A DNA stretch of 64,000 nucleotides, taken from NCBI GenBank assembly GCA_035578155.1, contig JAPWDM010000003.1:20548916-20612915 (forward strand), written 5' to 3'. A program made the position numbers and the translations under genes. Shown one piece after another: positions 25,780 to 37,100 of the stretch (positions are counted from its first letter, which is position 1; each line of letters begins with the position of its first letter). The DNA is from Brachynemurus nebulosus (lineage: Eukaryota; Arthropoda; Insecta; Neuroptera; Myrmeleontidae). The notes under the pieces are model-generated. The model ran no database searches. It worked only from the letters and a program-made list of their open reading frames with translations, and was not told the origin of the DNA.

Positions 25780-28089
25780 TAATTTTAGGAGGGGTGCGGG
25801 ATGTCCGAGCTCCTTGGGCTCCTTGTCATTGCATCCCTGATTACTGATATAAATATAAGTTATGTAACACTGAAAAGAAAAATTTTCAGAAGTTTTTCTT
25901 TTATTTCACATACAGTATCTTGTAAAGTCTTGAATAATTTTTCAAATGAAACTTAAATGTGAAACAAAAAAGAAGATTTGAGTATAACGAATGTTGTAAC
26001 TGTGATGTTTTTAGAGGTTATGTTGTTTAATAAAGTTGTTTGCCAATTTATGTGAATAAAATACAAGATATTTATTTCATAAAAAAGGAGAAATACACAC
26101 TATTCAGCTACTTAAAAATAAAGACAATAGTGGAAGAACATGAAGAAAGCCACCAGTTGGAGAGCTCTTAAATAAATTGAGGAACAACTCGACATGTCTT
26201 TTTACTTAAAACTCGATGTTACGAGTTTCTGCATAAACATTGATATCACATAAGATGTACACATTATATAATTATATATTTCGAAATTAATGTTAAAAAT
26301 TACGTAACAGAATGATTTTATGGAATTACTTAAACTGGCTCCTTCACCAGGAATATTCGATTTAATATTCCTTACAAGAAATCAAAGAGGACCCAGTCAG
26401 ATCTTTTAATAGATTAGATACTAGCTTCAACAACAAGAATCTTCTAAAAGTTACAGATATATACTTTTAGGATTGACTTAAACCTCATTATTATCATTCC
26501 TTGAGTACTGGAGGCGTGTTTTGCGCACTGGAGCAGATTTAACTAATGTGCCCCTGCCTCAAAAATTCTATATTTTTCCCTTTTTCTACAGACATGAGAC
26601 ACTGGCAAGCAAAACAAAAACTTTTCCTTGCTGTGGCCCTTTTTATCGTACGGACTGAAGTGTATCTTTCAAATATTCCGATCCTTTTAGTCATTATTAG
26701 AAGTGAGAAGTTTTATCAGGCACCTACCGGTCCATTTTTAAAATAAATAATTAGACAAGTGGTGACTTACAGCTTAGGTAAATCATTCAGATTTAGAAAA
26801 CCTGCTCAAACAGTAGCTAAGTTGTAGGAGGGATTTAATACAATTCCGATTTAATTTCACTTTACAGAATTCGAAGTAAAAAAGTGGGGAAGATTTACAT
26901 GTACAAATTTGATGCCATTGAACTCAGTTCACTGAGTAAAATCTACTGAAACAAGAAACTCTTTAAGTCAAAGTCAGAGGTCGAGTTCGAGGCTGTACTC
27001 AATGAAAACAATTCAACACTAGGAAATTTCCACACACAATAATAAACTCTTTTATATTTTTACCTCGGTCCCCTAATCTGAATCACAGCCACAGTTTCAA
27101 GAAAGTTCGTTCATATTTATATCTTTCAGTATTCGTTCAAACTAGACGAAAATAGATATTACGAAATCTCAAACACTTCATTCCAAAAATATGCCACAAT
27201 AAGTAAATTCGTTTTTCTGTTTCTTTTTTTTCTTCCGGTAAAACTAAACGCGGAATAAACCAAAGCAAAGTAAGCAGAAGTTGAATTGTATAAGTATACA
27301 AAGAAGCTACACAGTGTTACCACCAACAAATTTTCCTCGTAAGCGTCATTCATATTACACAAATACATGTAGAACTCATCATCGTGTTCGTTAAGTGCAC
27401 CAGAGTGTAGAGAAGAAAGTACTTACTACACATGCTACATGCTGCTGTATGTAGTAAAGTATACAAGAAAGAAGTAGTAGCAAAGCTAACAATAATACTT
27501 TAATGATTGCTATTGAATTGTCTTTCGTCTCAAAGAAGAATAACATACAGAAGAATACAAATTTCTTAAATTAAATGTTAAGGTTTAATGGAAAATGGAG
27601 TGTACCCTCATTTGCTTTTTGCATACGATATTGGTTCCTATCACAACACTTTATTTCTACCAGATTATCCGCTTTTCTCAAGATTTTTTACTGCTAGTAC
27701 CAGGGCCGGCTCGAAGCAGGTGAAAACGGTGCGCCGCGAAGTAGATACAAAGAAGGTGCCACGCCACTGACTTATGATGACGAATTTACTGTAAAAATAT
27801 AAAGAAATAAAACAAAAATCACATGATTATAACTATACCTCTAGTAAGTAGCCTGAAAAGCTGACTAGTTTTATAAATAGGTATACGTATCCTGTTGAAA
27901 GAAAATGATTTGCTGCTAATTTTGATAGAATTATTTCTTACTTTGTATCTGGCAGATATTGTCGACGTTTTTTTTTTTTTTGCTTTGCTTTATTTCCAAC
28001 GAATGCAGAAGTAACGTTAGTTATATTTAAGTGTTTTTTTAGTTTTTTTTTTTATATTATATATTGAATATTGTCCCCTGGTGTCTTTA
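25780..28089. other. Intergenic DNA with a hAT-terminus fragment at 27701
   Basis: Mostly unassigned sequence. At 27701 CAGGGCCGGCTCGAAGCAGG looks like a hAT-type terminus followed by about 70 bp of GC-richer sequence; no partner end was found. No gene recognised. Confidence 0.4.
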
Positions 28090-28903
28090 TCTACTTAATA
28101 AATTTCTAACACTGACTGACTGACTGACAGACAACGCACAGTCCAAACCGTTACGTTTAGAAAGATGAAATTTTGTATAGGAGTTTCTTATATAATGTAG
28201 GTGAGCACTAAGAAAGGATTTTTGAAAATTCATTCCCTAAGTGGGTTAAAAAGAGGATTAAAATTTAGATGAAAATTCGCCATTTTTGAAGTTAGAGGTA
28301 TATAAAAATATGTTACTATGGCTATTAAAATAAATAATCTACTTAATAAATTTCTAACACTGAGTGACTGACTGACTGACAGACAAAGCACAGCCTAAAC
28401 CATTGGGTTTAGAAGAATGAAATTTTGCATAGGAGTTTCCTATGTAACGTAGGTGAGCACTAAGAAAGGATTTTTGAAAATTCGTCCAAGTGGGTTTAAT
28501 AGGGGATGAAAATTTGTATGTAAATTCGTTATTTTTGAAGTTAGTGGTATATAAAAGTATGTTGCGATAGCTATTCAAATAGATAATATTTTTTGCAGTG
28601 ATTGACAGACAACGCACAGCCTAAACTGTTGGGTTTAGAAGGACGAAATTTAGCACAGAAGATATGAAGATTGATCCTTAGGTATTACTACTTATAAATA
28701 AAAGTCAGTTGTCTAAACGTTTCTGGAAATTTATTCCCTAAGGGGTTAAAACAGGAAATGAAAGTTCGTATGGGAAGCTCGTCATTTTTGAAATTAGAGA
28801 CGTGGAAATTGGTATTTAGGCTTTTGAAAAACATTGAAAGCGAGTAGTGAGTACCTAATAAAAATATGTTGCCGATGGGAAATCCCATCGGGTATACGGC
28901 CAA
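28090..28903 (+). mobile_element. Helitron-like non-autonomous element with tandem internal units
   Basis: It starts TCTACTTAATAAATTTCTAA and ends with hairpin CGATGGGAAATCCCATCG, nine bases, then CCAA (a mutated CTAG). Units of about 245 bp, each with CTGACTGACAGACAACGCAC, start near 28090, 28338 and 28580. A second copy lies inverted at 60091-60661 with an intact CTAG terminus. Confidence 0.75.
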
Positions 28904-30421
28904 TACGTAATAAATTTCACATTTGGGGTCAATAGTCATATTTTAGTCTCTTGATCTATAATATACTAATAAAGTCTTTTGCAAAAGTAAAAAAAAATTA
29001 TCTCACCTATCTATTTAATTACTTAATAGTTTAAGACACGGAAAAATAGGTGTTCTCTTATTTACGGTCAGTCCTATTTGTGGTCAAAGATTCAAACAAT
29101 AATCTGTCCTGTCTGCTTGTGTATAATTTAAAAGTTTTGTCCTGTTTTTCCGTCTAAAAAAAATATTAGAGCAACAAACATATTCAATATTTTAAGTGAG
29201 AGATTGCTCCTTAAAATGTGGATGGCATTGATTTTTAAAGCCCGAAGACTATTGACTAAACAGAACAACTTATAAATATTGATAAAGAAAATAATTTGCT
29301 TGAAAAATATTCGCTTTTAATCAAAGGGGCACGCAAATTCCGAGTAGCGCTATAACGATAGACCTTAAAATGTTACATTTTCAACAAAAAAAAAATTGTA
29401 TTTGGAATTATTATTTACGTATTATTTAAGTTATCAAAATGATAAAAATTTTTGACTGCAAATAGAACAAAATTTTTTTAAGTAAACTTTTTAATTTGTT
29501 TGTCCTTATTAATCCATCTATTGTTAAAATTGTTGACCACAAAGTGGACAATTACAGATAACACACAACTTGAAATTTTAAAATTAGCTTTTAGTGTATA
29601 GTATCCAAAGCGCAGTTTTTTTCCTTTTCTGTTTTTCTAAATTCTACCCCTAAACATTCAACAAGTACTTCTGGTTCTGTTGTGCATATTCTGGAGTTCA
29701 GACCCTCGATCACAGATGGAGTTGAGTAATCTCGCCAACACCTTCAAGACCAGACTTTCATTATACTTTCAAATGCTGAATATTGGTGGACCTTTATTAG
29801 TAAAATATCCACTCTTTAATAAAACTATTGCATATAAATGGAAAGATCAAAGGCAATTCCTCGTATATTTTCATACACTAACATAACCTCACTTGCCATA
29901 CAATTTTATGAACCTTTTCTTCATATATATTATCTTCATTCAAATTTTCTCTGCTACTTGAAAATTTATTCAAACGTATACGATTATATTTTACCACGAA
30001 AATATCGTACATAAGTATTACATATGTAAAAAGGGGAATAAAACCAATAAATTTAATTACAGTTTATGTATATAACATCGCTGAAATGTTGGATAGAGCA
30101 AGTATTTTCTCATAACATTATAACCTTAACAAGGATAACAGAGCCCTCATCCTTTATTTCTTTAGTATGTTGTTATTCTTAATGAGTTTCTGTGAACTTG
30201 ATGACTGTGAAATTGTTATTTAAAAAAAAATCCATTGAATACCAGTCGCACATACGAAAACAATGTTCCATGCAATAAATTGTTTTGAAACATGGAATAA
30301 CACACGCTAAATAATTTTGAGTCAGTCTACACCACATTTCATAATGTTTATGACTTTTTACAAATTTTTTTGAGCAATCTATTTGATAAAAAAAAAAAAA
30401 AAAAAAAGCATAAGAAAAATA
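28904..30421. other. AT-rich intergenic DNA left of the LTR retrotransposon
   Basis: No feature beyond homopolymer runs, notably a 19-20 nt poly(A) near 30389. Confidence 0.4.
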
Positions 30422-30425
30422 TTAT

Positions 30426-30644
30426 TGTGAATGATGGCCTGTGGGCGTTCAAATAAAACAAAAAAAAACACTAGATTTTATAATTTTAATAATTATTTTG
30501 GGTTACATTACAACCATATAATCAACACAAAAAAAGCGTCCGTCCGTATCTGACTCTAACTCGACACTACTCTCCTCGCAACACTCATACCTCTACCACT
30601 CCTTCGTACCCTGTCTTACTCACACACACACACATACTCTCACA
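30426..30644 (-). repeat. 3' LTR of the Gypsy element
   Basis: 219 bp bounded by TG...CA in either orientation. It reads base for base the same as 35237-35455 and includes a short CACACACACACACA run. The gag-pol stop codon lies only 6 bp away from its inner edge. Confidence 0.95.
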
Positions 30645-30650
30645 GTTCGG

Positions 30651-33600
30651 TCATTCCTGACAGTTGTCAGCGTCCTCGCTGACGTCTGGTTCGGCGTTGA
30701 CAGCAGGAGAAGACCCCTGATCACTTTGGATGTCATCTTCGGAATCACTGAAGCTTCCATCACTGTCGTCCGATTCGGGACAGTCCAAACGTATCCATTT
30801 CTTAACCCTCTCCGGCGGCAACACTGCGTGATACGGCTTCTGGGTGACGGAGTACCCGGGGATATCTGCGACTACATAGCGATCATTATCAAGCACCTCT
30901 TCAATAACGTATGGGCCGACAAATTTCTTCGCCAATTTTTTATTCATATCCGGATCACCAGTGGACTTCCTCACCATAACATAGTCGCCTTTCGAATACG
31001 CCTCGTGTCGTCGTCTATTTTTGTCATAACGATCTTTTGCTTTCTGCTGAGAAATTTGAATCGAATTAATTGCTTCCTTTCGATCCTGCTCTCGTGATTC
31101 CAAAAATTCGTGAATCGCCACATCTGTTTCTCTACTTTCTGATATGGGGCTTAAAAACCCGTTGGAAACGTTGTATCCAAAAAATAATTTGGCGGGTGTT
31201 TTACCAGTAGTTTGCTGAACAGTACCATTAATACTTAGTTGAACATCAGATAGTGCATCTGGCCAATTTTCCGGGGAACTCGTAATTTTCGAAAGCGCAG
31301 GTAAAATTGTAGCATTATACCGCTCGACTTGGCCATTGGCTCTAGGAGTCTGTACGGCAATTCTGACGTGACTTATGTTTCTACTCGAACAGAATGCGGA
31401 AAACTGCTCACTCGTAAAACACGAACCTCGATCCGATATTATCCTAGACGGTGTTCCAAAAATCTTGAATAGTGTTTTCAAACATTTTACGGTTTCCTCA
31501 GTAGTGACGGTTTTCGTCGGTTCTAAGAAAATAAATTTACTGAAGGCGTCAACCACGACCAATATATGTTTATATCCACATCGTGACTTCTCGAATGGTC
31601 CTAAATGGTCAACGTGCAACGTCTCCCATGGCTTCCGACCTTTTTCTATAGGATGTAGATAGCCTTCGTTCCCAATTCTCTTATGATTGTATTCCAAGCA
31701 TTTAATACAATTCTCGATGCACTTTTTAATGTACTTTCTCATGTTCCGAAAATAGAAATTCTCCCTCAACTTAGCTAGAACCTTATCTGTCCCCAGATGG
31801 CTAAGGTTTTCATGCGTCGTCATCACTAACTGTTTCCTCATGCGCCTAGGAACCACTAATACATATTTTCCATCCAAAAGTTTCATTATCTGGTCGTTAA
31901 CGACTACGAACTCAGAGCTATTGTTGGGATCCATCAGTATTCTATTTTTAATCTCTAATATTTCCGGGTCTTTGTTTTGAGCTATAGCAATGCTATTGAA
32001 ATGACTTTCTTCAATATAATTTATTTGAAACGAACGGCTAAGGGAGTCGACATGTCGCATTTGCTCTCCTCTGCGGTGCTGAATTTTGTAATCAAATTGC
32101 TGCAATTCCATTGCCCACCTACAAATTCTGGGGCATATCTCCTTTTTACTCAAAGTCTGTGCCAGAGCATTACAGTCAGTGACTATAACAATAGGCCTTC
32201 CAATTACATAAATGCGAAATTTGTCTAAGGCTTTAATAATCGCAAGTGTTTCGAGTTCAAAGCTATGATACTTTGATTCCGCTTCCGTTGCCTTCCAACT
32301 TGCATAATAAATGGGGTGCATTTGACCGTCTTCTTGCTTTTGCATTAGGACTGCTCCAAATCCGGTGGAACATGCATCTGTATGCAATTCAGTGCATTTT
32401 CCTGGGTCAAACATTTTTAAGGTCGGCTCAGAAGTTAAAGCTAATTTCAGTTTTCGTATGGATTCGAGTTGCGAATTACCCATTTCAAATTTGGTACTTT
32501 TTCGCAGTAAATCAGTTAAGGGTTTAGCTATAAAGGCATAGTCCTTAATAAAACGTCGAAAGTAGCTAGTTAGGCCAAGGAATCCACGCAACTGTCTGAC
32601 TGTGCGGATTTCGGGAAAGTTTATAACGGCTTTTACTTTAGTTTGACTTGGTTTGATGGTATTGTAGCTGATTCGATACCCAAGATAATCGATCGTTTCT
32701 TGTGCAAACAAACATTTATCCAACCTTAATTTTAAACCATATTCAGTCATCCTTGTAAGAATTTTTTCAATTAACTCAATATGTTTTTCGATCGAATCCG
32801 TAGCAATTAGAATGTCATCCATATAGATCTGCAATTGGTCACTCTTCATGTCTTTGAAAATATCATTGATGAAACGCATGAATGTCGACGGTGCATTCGA
32901 CAATCCAAAAGGCATCTTCAAAAATTCGTATTGTGCATTCGGAATCACAAACGATGTATATTTGATCGAATCTTCAGAAATAGGTACATGGTAAAATCCG
33001 TTTTTAAGATCCAAAATCGAAAAATATTTAGATTTATTCAACGCGTTTAAAAGATCATCGATATGGGGTAAGGGAAAATGGTCGCGTACTGTTACGGCAT
33101 TCAATCTGCGGTAATCTACGCACATTCTCAGCTCACCATTTTTCTTACGCACTAGTACGATAGGACTCGCGAATTCCGACGAACTTGGGCGAATAACGCC
33201 TTTAGAAAGTAAGTCTTTTATAATCTCGTCCACTTTTTCGCACTCGTAATACGATAATCGACGTGGTTGTTGCGATATTGCTTTATCACTTTTAAGCGTA
33301 ATGTTCATACTAATTTCACTGAACTTCGTAGGCGAAACCGTTTTTTCGCAATAAGTTTTAACTAGAGTTTCAATTCGTTGACGGTAACTGTACGGAATAT
33401 TTGGACCGATTTCAACGATATTCGTACCGCATTCGTCACGACTCAACGAAACATCGATATTAAGAATGTCTATAGAATTCTGAATTGTGATTTGTCCGTT
33501 TTTGATTTGCAATTCTACTGCATTCAAGAAACTTTGCCCTAATATTGCATCGGTCGCAATAGAATTGTCTGGTACAACTATAAACTTTATTAAATACTCG

Positions 33601-34829
33601 CGGTCATCGATTTTAACACTCAGGTTAACACACTTTTCAGTTATTAATTGAGCTCGGTTTAGTCCACTTAACACGTTACCTTCTAGAACACAAATAGCGT
33701 TTAAATTTGCAACTAAATATTCTTTAATCAAGTTTACGCGGCTTCCGGTATCAATTAACGCGGTAAACTTTAAATTTCCAACGGAAATAATTTTATGAAA
33801 ATCAACGGATTGCACAACATCGGTAATTTCCATTGTTGGTTTAGTTTCCTTTGGGCTACTCGACGGTGGTTGGTTTAATGTGTTATGCGGAACAAGACAG
33901 AATTTAGCGATGTGACCTTCTTTATTACAGCGATAACATTTTCGGGTCGGGTGATACGATGGTGTCGACTTCGATGTGCCAGGTAAATCCGTATTACCTG
34001 AATTCGAATGCCGCTGATTTGCAGAATATCCAGAATTTCGACCGCTTCCATCTTGCTGACCATCTACGCGTGACCATTTCATCTTATTTTCTGTCTCTGT
34101 TCTACCAGGGTTTACCACTAACTCACGTGAAACGATTTTTAAATCGCACAAAAGATCCTTTAATTTTGAATATTTTGCCATCATCAATTGCGTACGTATT
34201 GTAAAGTTTTCAATACCTCGAATGATGTGAACAATAGTCTCACTTTCAGATAATCCAACTTTGTTTGCTAGGCACACTTTATCTTGAAAATAGTCTTCAA
34301 TATTTTCATTTTTCTTCCATTTTCTATTTCGGATTTTCTCCATCAGAACTGTCTCATCTTCATATTCCGAAAACATATCAATTAAATCTTTCTTTAAATC
34401 ATCCCACGGTTTTAAATGAATGTTCTTAGAACTGTCGTACCATCTTCGTGCATTCCCAGATAATTTATTCGTAGCTAGTACTGAAATGACGTGTTCGGGA
34501 ATATCATACATAGTCCGAATATCATCAACTTTGGACACCCAACTTTCGATGTCAACAGCTGAATTTTTTTGCGCACTAAAAATCGGAATTTGAGCTGCAA
34601 TTTCCGAAAACGGGATTTTTACATCATGACTAGCACACTGACTATTATTGGCAGCGTTACTTTCAGACCGTAGTCGATCTAGCTCCTGATCCTTCCTAAT
34701 TAGTGTTTCCATCATGACACTCATTTGATCCATCAATCGTTCGAAATGACTCATGTCCCATATACGTGCATTACCACTTGCACCATTTTCAACAGCACCT
34801 GCTGCTTCATTTAAATTTTCTCCCGGCAT
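30651..34829 (-). CDS. gag-pol: Gag-Pol polyprotein of the Gypsy retrotransposon, 1392 aa, intact
   Basis: This one-frame polyprotein would supply particle assembly, maturation, reverse transcription and integration. Domains in order: Gag capsid-like region (about 85-240); CCHC knuckle CYRCNKEGHIAKFC (about 296); aspartic protease with DTGS (about 358); reverse transcriptase with YMDD (about 668); RNase H starting at TDACSTG (about 814). Integrase has an HHCC finger (about 1004-1045) and catalytic DDE residues in HVDHLG, SDRGSCF and GQVERYN (about 1073, 1133, 1162), then a GPY motif (about 1300). The C-tail is acidic and serine-rich. All catalytic motifs are present and there is no stop or frameshift. 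Gag and Pol are not separated, so any Gag excess would need another mechanism. Antisense frames within it are shadows. Confidence 0.97.
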   Translation of the reverse strand: MPGENLNEAAGAVENGASGNARIWDMSHFERLMDQMSVMMETLIRKDQELDRLRSESNAANNSQCASHDVKIPFSEIAAQIPIFSAQKNSAVDIESWVSKVDDIRTMYDIPEHVISVLATNKLSGNARRWYDSSKNIHLKPWDDLKKDLIDMFSEYEDETVLMEKIRNRKWKKNENIEDYFQDKVCLANKVGLSESETIVHIIRGIENFTIRTQLMMAKYSKLKDLLCDLKIVSRELVVNPGRTETENKMKWSRVDGQQDGSGRNSGYSANQRHSNSGNTDLPGTSKSTPSYHPTRKCYRCNKEGHIAKFCLVPHNTLNQPPSSSPKETKPTMEITDVVQSVDFHKIISVGNLKFTALIDTGSRVNLIKEYLVANLNAICVLEGNVLSGLNRAQLITEKCVNLSVKIDDREYLIKFIVVPDNSIATDAILGQSFLNAVELQIKNGQITIQNSIDILNIDVSLSRDECGTNIVEIGPNIPYSYRQRIETLVKTYCEKTVSPTKFSEISMNITLKSDKAISQQPRRLSYYECEKVDEIIKDLLSKGVIRPSSSEFASPIVLVRKKNGELRMCVDYRRLNAVTVRDHFPLPHIDDLLNALNKSKYFSILDLKNGFYHVPISEDSIKYTSFVIPNAQYEFLKMPFGLSNAPSTFMRFINDIFKDMKSDQLQIYMDDILIATDSIEKHIELIEKILTRMTEYGLKLRLDKCLFAQETIDYLGYRISYNTIKPSQTKVKAVINFPEIRTVRQLRGFLGLTSYFRRFIKDYAFIAKPLTDLLRKSTKFEMGNSQLESIRKLKLALTSEPTLKMFDPGKCTELHTDACSTGFGAVLMQKQEDGQMHPIYYASWKATEAESKYHSFELETLAIIKALDKFRIYVIGRPIVIVTDCNALAQTLSKKEICPRICRWAMELQQFDYKIQHRRGEQMRHVDSLSRSFQINYIEESHFNSIAIAQNKDPEILEIKNRILMDPNNSSEFVVVNDQIMKLLDGKYVLVVPRRMRKQLVMTTHENLSHLGTDKVLAKLRENFYFRNMRKYIKKCIENCIKCLEYNHKRIGNEGYLHPIEKGRKPWETLHVDHLGPFEKSRCGYKHILVVVDAFSKFIFLEPTKTVTTEETVKCLKTLFKIFGTPSRIISDRGSCFTSEQFSAFCSSRNISHVRIAVQTPRANGQVERYNATILPALSKITSSPENWPDALSDVQLSINGTVQQTTGKTPAKLFFGYNVSNGFLSPISESRETDVAIHEFLESREQDRKEAINSIQISQQKAKDRYDKNRRRHEAYSKGDYVMVRKSTGDPDMNKKLAKKFVGPYVIEEVLDNDRYVVADIPGYSVTQKPYHAVLPPERVKKWIRLDCPESDDSDGSFSDSEDDIQSDQGSSPAVNAEPDVSEDADNCQE

Positions 34830-35218
34830 TGTAACACTTAAACACTGTACCGAAATTTTTGGACGATACTGTACAATACAATCACTCGATCTAATATCTT
34901 ATATGCACAACGCACGATGAGTTCGGCCGGTACAACACACTGTCTCTCTCTACATAAAGCACACACTCGATATGTACGTATGTATTCTTTAACTGACTCG
35001 TGGTTATAGCGACGCTTGCATCTGCTTGTGTTTGGAGATGTCGGTTATACAGGACTCGCTAAACGTAAATACATACACAGTTATATGCGATAGCACCGTA
35101 TATACATATAGTATACCACAAACATATACGACATAAATTGCGCGCTTTTTACTTGATATCACTCTTTCAAATGGCACAAAATAAGTCAATTGTTTATGAT
35201 TTTTCACTATTTTATCAT

Positions 35219-35236
35219 CGAATTCCACTTCTGACG
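35219..35236 (-). promoter_or_regulatory. Putative primer-binding site of the Gypsy element
   Basis: Directly inside the 5' LTR the minus strand reads CGTCAGAAGTGGAATTCGA. Apart from one base this is complementary to my recollection of the 3' end of tRNA-Leu (without CCA). The tRNA identity is inference from memory. Confidence 0.5.
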
Positions 35237-35455
35237 TGTGAATGATGGCCTGTGGGCGTTCAAATAAAACAAAAAAAAACACTAGATTTTATAATTTTAA
35301 TAATTATTTTGGGTTACATTACAACCATATAATCAACACAAAAAAAGCGTCCGTCCGTATCTGACTCTAACTCGACACTACTCTCCTCGCAACACTCATA
35401 CCTCTACCACTCCTTCGTACCCTGTCTTACTCACACACACACACATACTCTCACA
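35237..35455 (-). repeat. 5' LTR of the Gypsy element
   Basis: 219 bp, the same as 30426-30644 by eye. It must carry the promoter of the element on the minus strand. I see no clear TATA box. Confidence 0.95.
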
Positions 35456-35742
35456 TTATAAGCACTTTTTCCGAAAAATATTTCAAAAGTTTTTGCTTGA
35501 CACTCTGTAGGACGTCCTCGGTAAAACTATTTTTCCATATTCCAATTTATCCTCTGAGGTTAACCCGCAGAATCAAAATTCAACCAGCAAGCTACCACAC
35601 TTTAAACTTCAAATTTTTACACCGAAGAATTTTAGAGAAAATCGTAACAGACATACGAACGAACACCCACGCTGAAAAAACAAAACAATTGTTGTTACTA
35701 AAGAAATTTTAATTAACTTGAAATAGATAGGTACTCTAAAGG

Positions 35743-35903
35743 AGTCTCCACATTTTCGCCGAGCTTGGACGAAACGAGAATGTAGAGGGTCATTTCGCTG
35801 TGTCTCGCGGTTGGTGTTTTAATGCTATTCATATGCCTCTGCCAACCTCAGCGAGGAACTTCGACGAGGAACCTCGTCCTACTTCGGCGAGAATGTGGAG
35901 ACT
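35743..35903. mobile_element. 161-bp MITE
   Basis: The 19-bp inverted ends AGTCTCCACATTTTCGCCG and AGTCTCCACATTCTCGCCG differ at one base. The interior is GC-richer, with further CGAGGAACCTCG-type foldback. No clear target duplication. Confidence 0.65.
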
Positions 35904-36502
35904 GCTTAACAACTTTTTATAATTCACGGTATTACAAGTATAGTCACCCAAACAAATAAAAATTAGTTGTGATATATAAAAAGGTTTGAGTAAATAATTT
36001 ATTAACTGGTACTATATGTTTACAATAACAATAAAAGATTGGTATGTAGTTACTTTATTAATACATTATTTTTAATGCAACAAAAAAAATTTTTTTTTTA
36101 AATTATTAAACCTTAAAAAAAATTTCTAAATATATGCATCCATAATGTTCAGTCATTTTTTCTCAAAAATTTAATTTTGTCATTTAAGCAATTTTTCTAC
36201 TCCTGTTGAAGAACACACTCATTACATATCCGTTAATTGTTGAGAAAGTTAGGCATTATTTGAAGGTGTGGAGAAAGGATCATTACTCAATACCTTTCGA
36301 CCAATGAAATCACCGTATTAGCCATTATTCAATAGGTTTGCGATTATTTTGTGAATAATATATCTATAAGTTTTAATTTCATATATATTGCGTAGTAACG
36401 CCTAAGTAAACAAAGTAGTTTGTATTTTGTTTTCATCGTTTGTACATGTTATATGGTCCATTTCACTTAAATTTAACCATGCTTCGTCACTTTGAATTTA
36501 AA

Positions 36503-36673
36503 TAATTTCCGTTTTCTTGGCTTTATCTCTTTCATTATTGCATTTACGTAAATTTTAAATTTGCAGTTTGTGTTTAGAAAAGAATAGAAGATTGATTTGT
36601 TTCGAATATAAGAATTATTTAATTTTTTTAACGAAAACTCATGATCAATTGTATTTGAAATGAGGTATATAAA
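36503..36673. repeat. Dispersed repeat R2, copy 2
   Basis: Same orientation and order as 12661-12838, sharing TAATTTCCGTTTTCTTGGCT and GATTTGTTTCGAATA. Confidence 0.75.
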
Positions 36674-37024
36674 CATTTAATGAAATTAGAGATAGATTAA
36701 AAATTGTATTGTTTTGATTTAAAATTTATATTCAATTTTAATTACCTAAATCAAAAAGGAAAAAAGTCGTAGAAAAAATATCGTATTCTACTCGCTTGCA
36801 ATGGCTATTACTCAGATGCATTACGACACTCGCCTCGTAAGCTCGGCTCGTGTTAGCTATCATTACCAGCTTGTTGAATAATATACTATTTCAACTTACT
36901 TGTTTTAATTTTTTATTTAATAAAATCTACAAAAAATTATTCTGTAAATTTTTGGAGAAAATAGAAGCAGTTTATTCTTCATAAATAATTATAGGATATT
37001 ATATTTAAGAATAAACAGTATTGA

Positions 37025-37100
37025 TGGTCCTATGGCGCAACGGGTAAAAGAGTTATATACTTAATGAGAACACAAATGTTTTTGGTTCAAATCGCAGGTG
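37025..37100 (+). repeat. tRNA-like sequence, probably a SINE head or tRNA pseudogene
   Basis: TGGCGCAACGGGTAA fits a pol III A box and GGTTCAAATCG a degenerate B box about 45 bp later. The acceptor arms do not pair well and the anticodon arm is disrupted, so it is not a working tRNA. The A-box side resembles tRNA-Arg. Confidence 0.4.

Larger units (their letters stand above)
30422..35459 (-). mobile_element. Complete Ty3/Gypsy LTR retrotransposon with 4-bp TTAT target duplication
   Basis: TTAT flanks both ends (30422-30425 and 35456-35459). Between them lie two 219-bp LTRs that read as identical (TGTGAATG...CTCACA on the plus strand), a 407-bp leader and a single gag-pol frame on the minus strand. 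Identity of the LTRs and the open frame argue for a very recent insertion. There is no envelope frame. Domain order protease-RT-RNase H-integrase with a GPY motif marks it as Gypsy; a mdg3/blastopia-like affinity is my inference from the single frame and the putative tRNA-Leu primer site. Confidence 0.97.

Noticed and set aside
30726..34204. Several plus-strand open frames of 60-120 codons
   Set aside because: All lie antisense to the gag-pol frame and show no motifs of their own.
35004..35282. 92-codon minus-strand frame spanning leader and 5' LTR edge
   Set aside because: It crosses the LTR boundary and primer-binding site and has no Gag or other motif.
36780..36893. Possible further member of the CG-centred palindrome family
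   Set aside because: CTCG-rich words are present, but the arms do not pair convincingly by eye.
37025..37100. Functional tRNA-Arg gene
   Set aside because: A and B boxes are present, but acceptor and anticodon stems do not pair, so it is listed as tRNA-like only.
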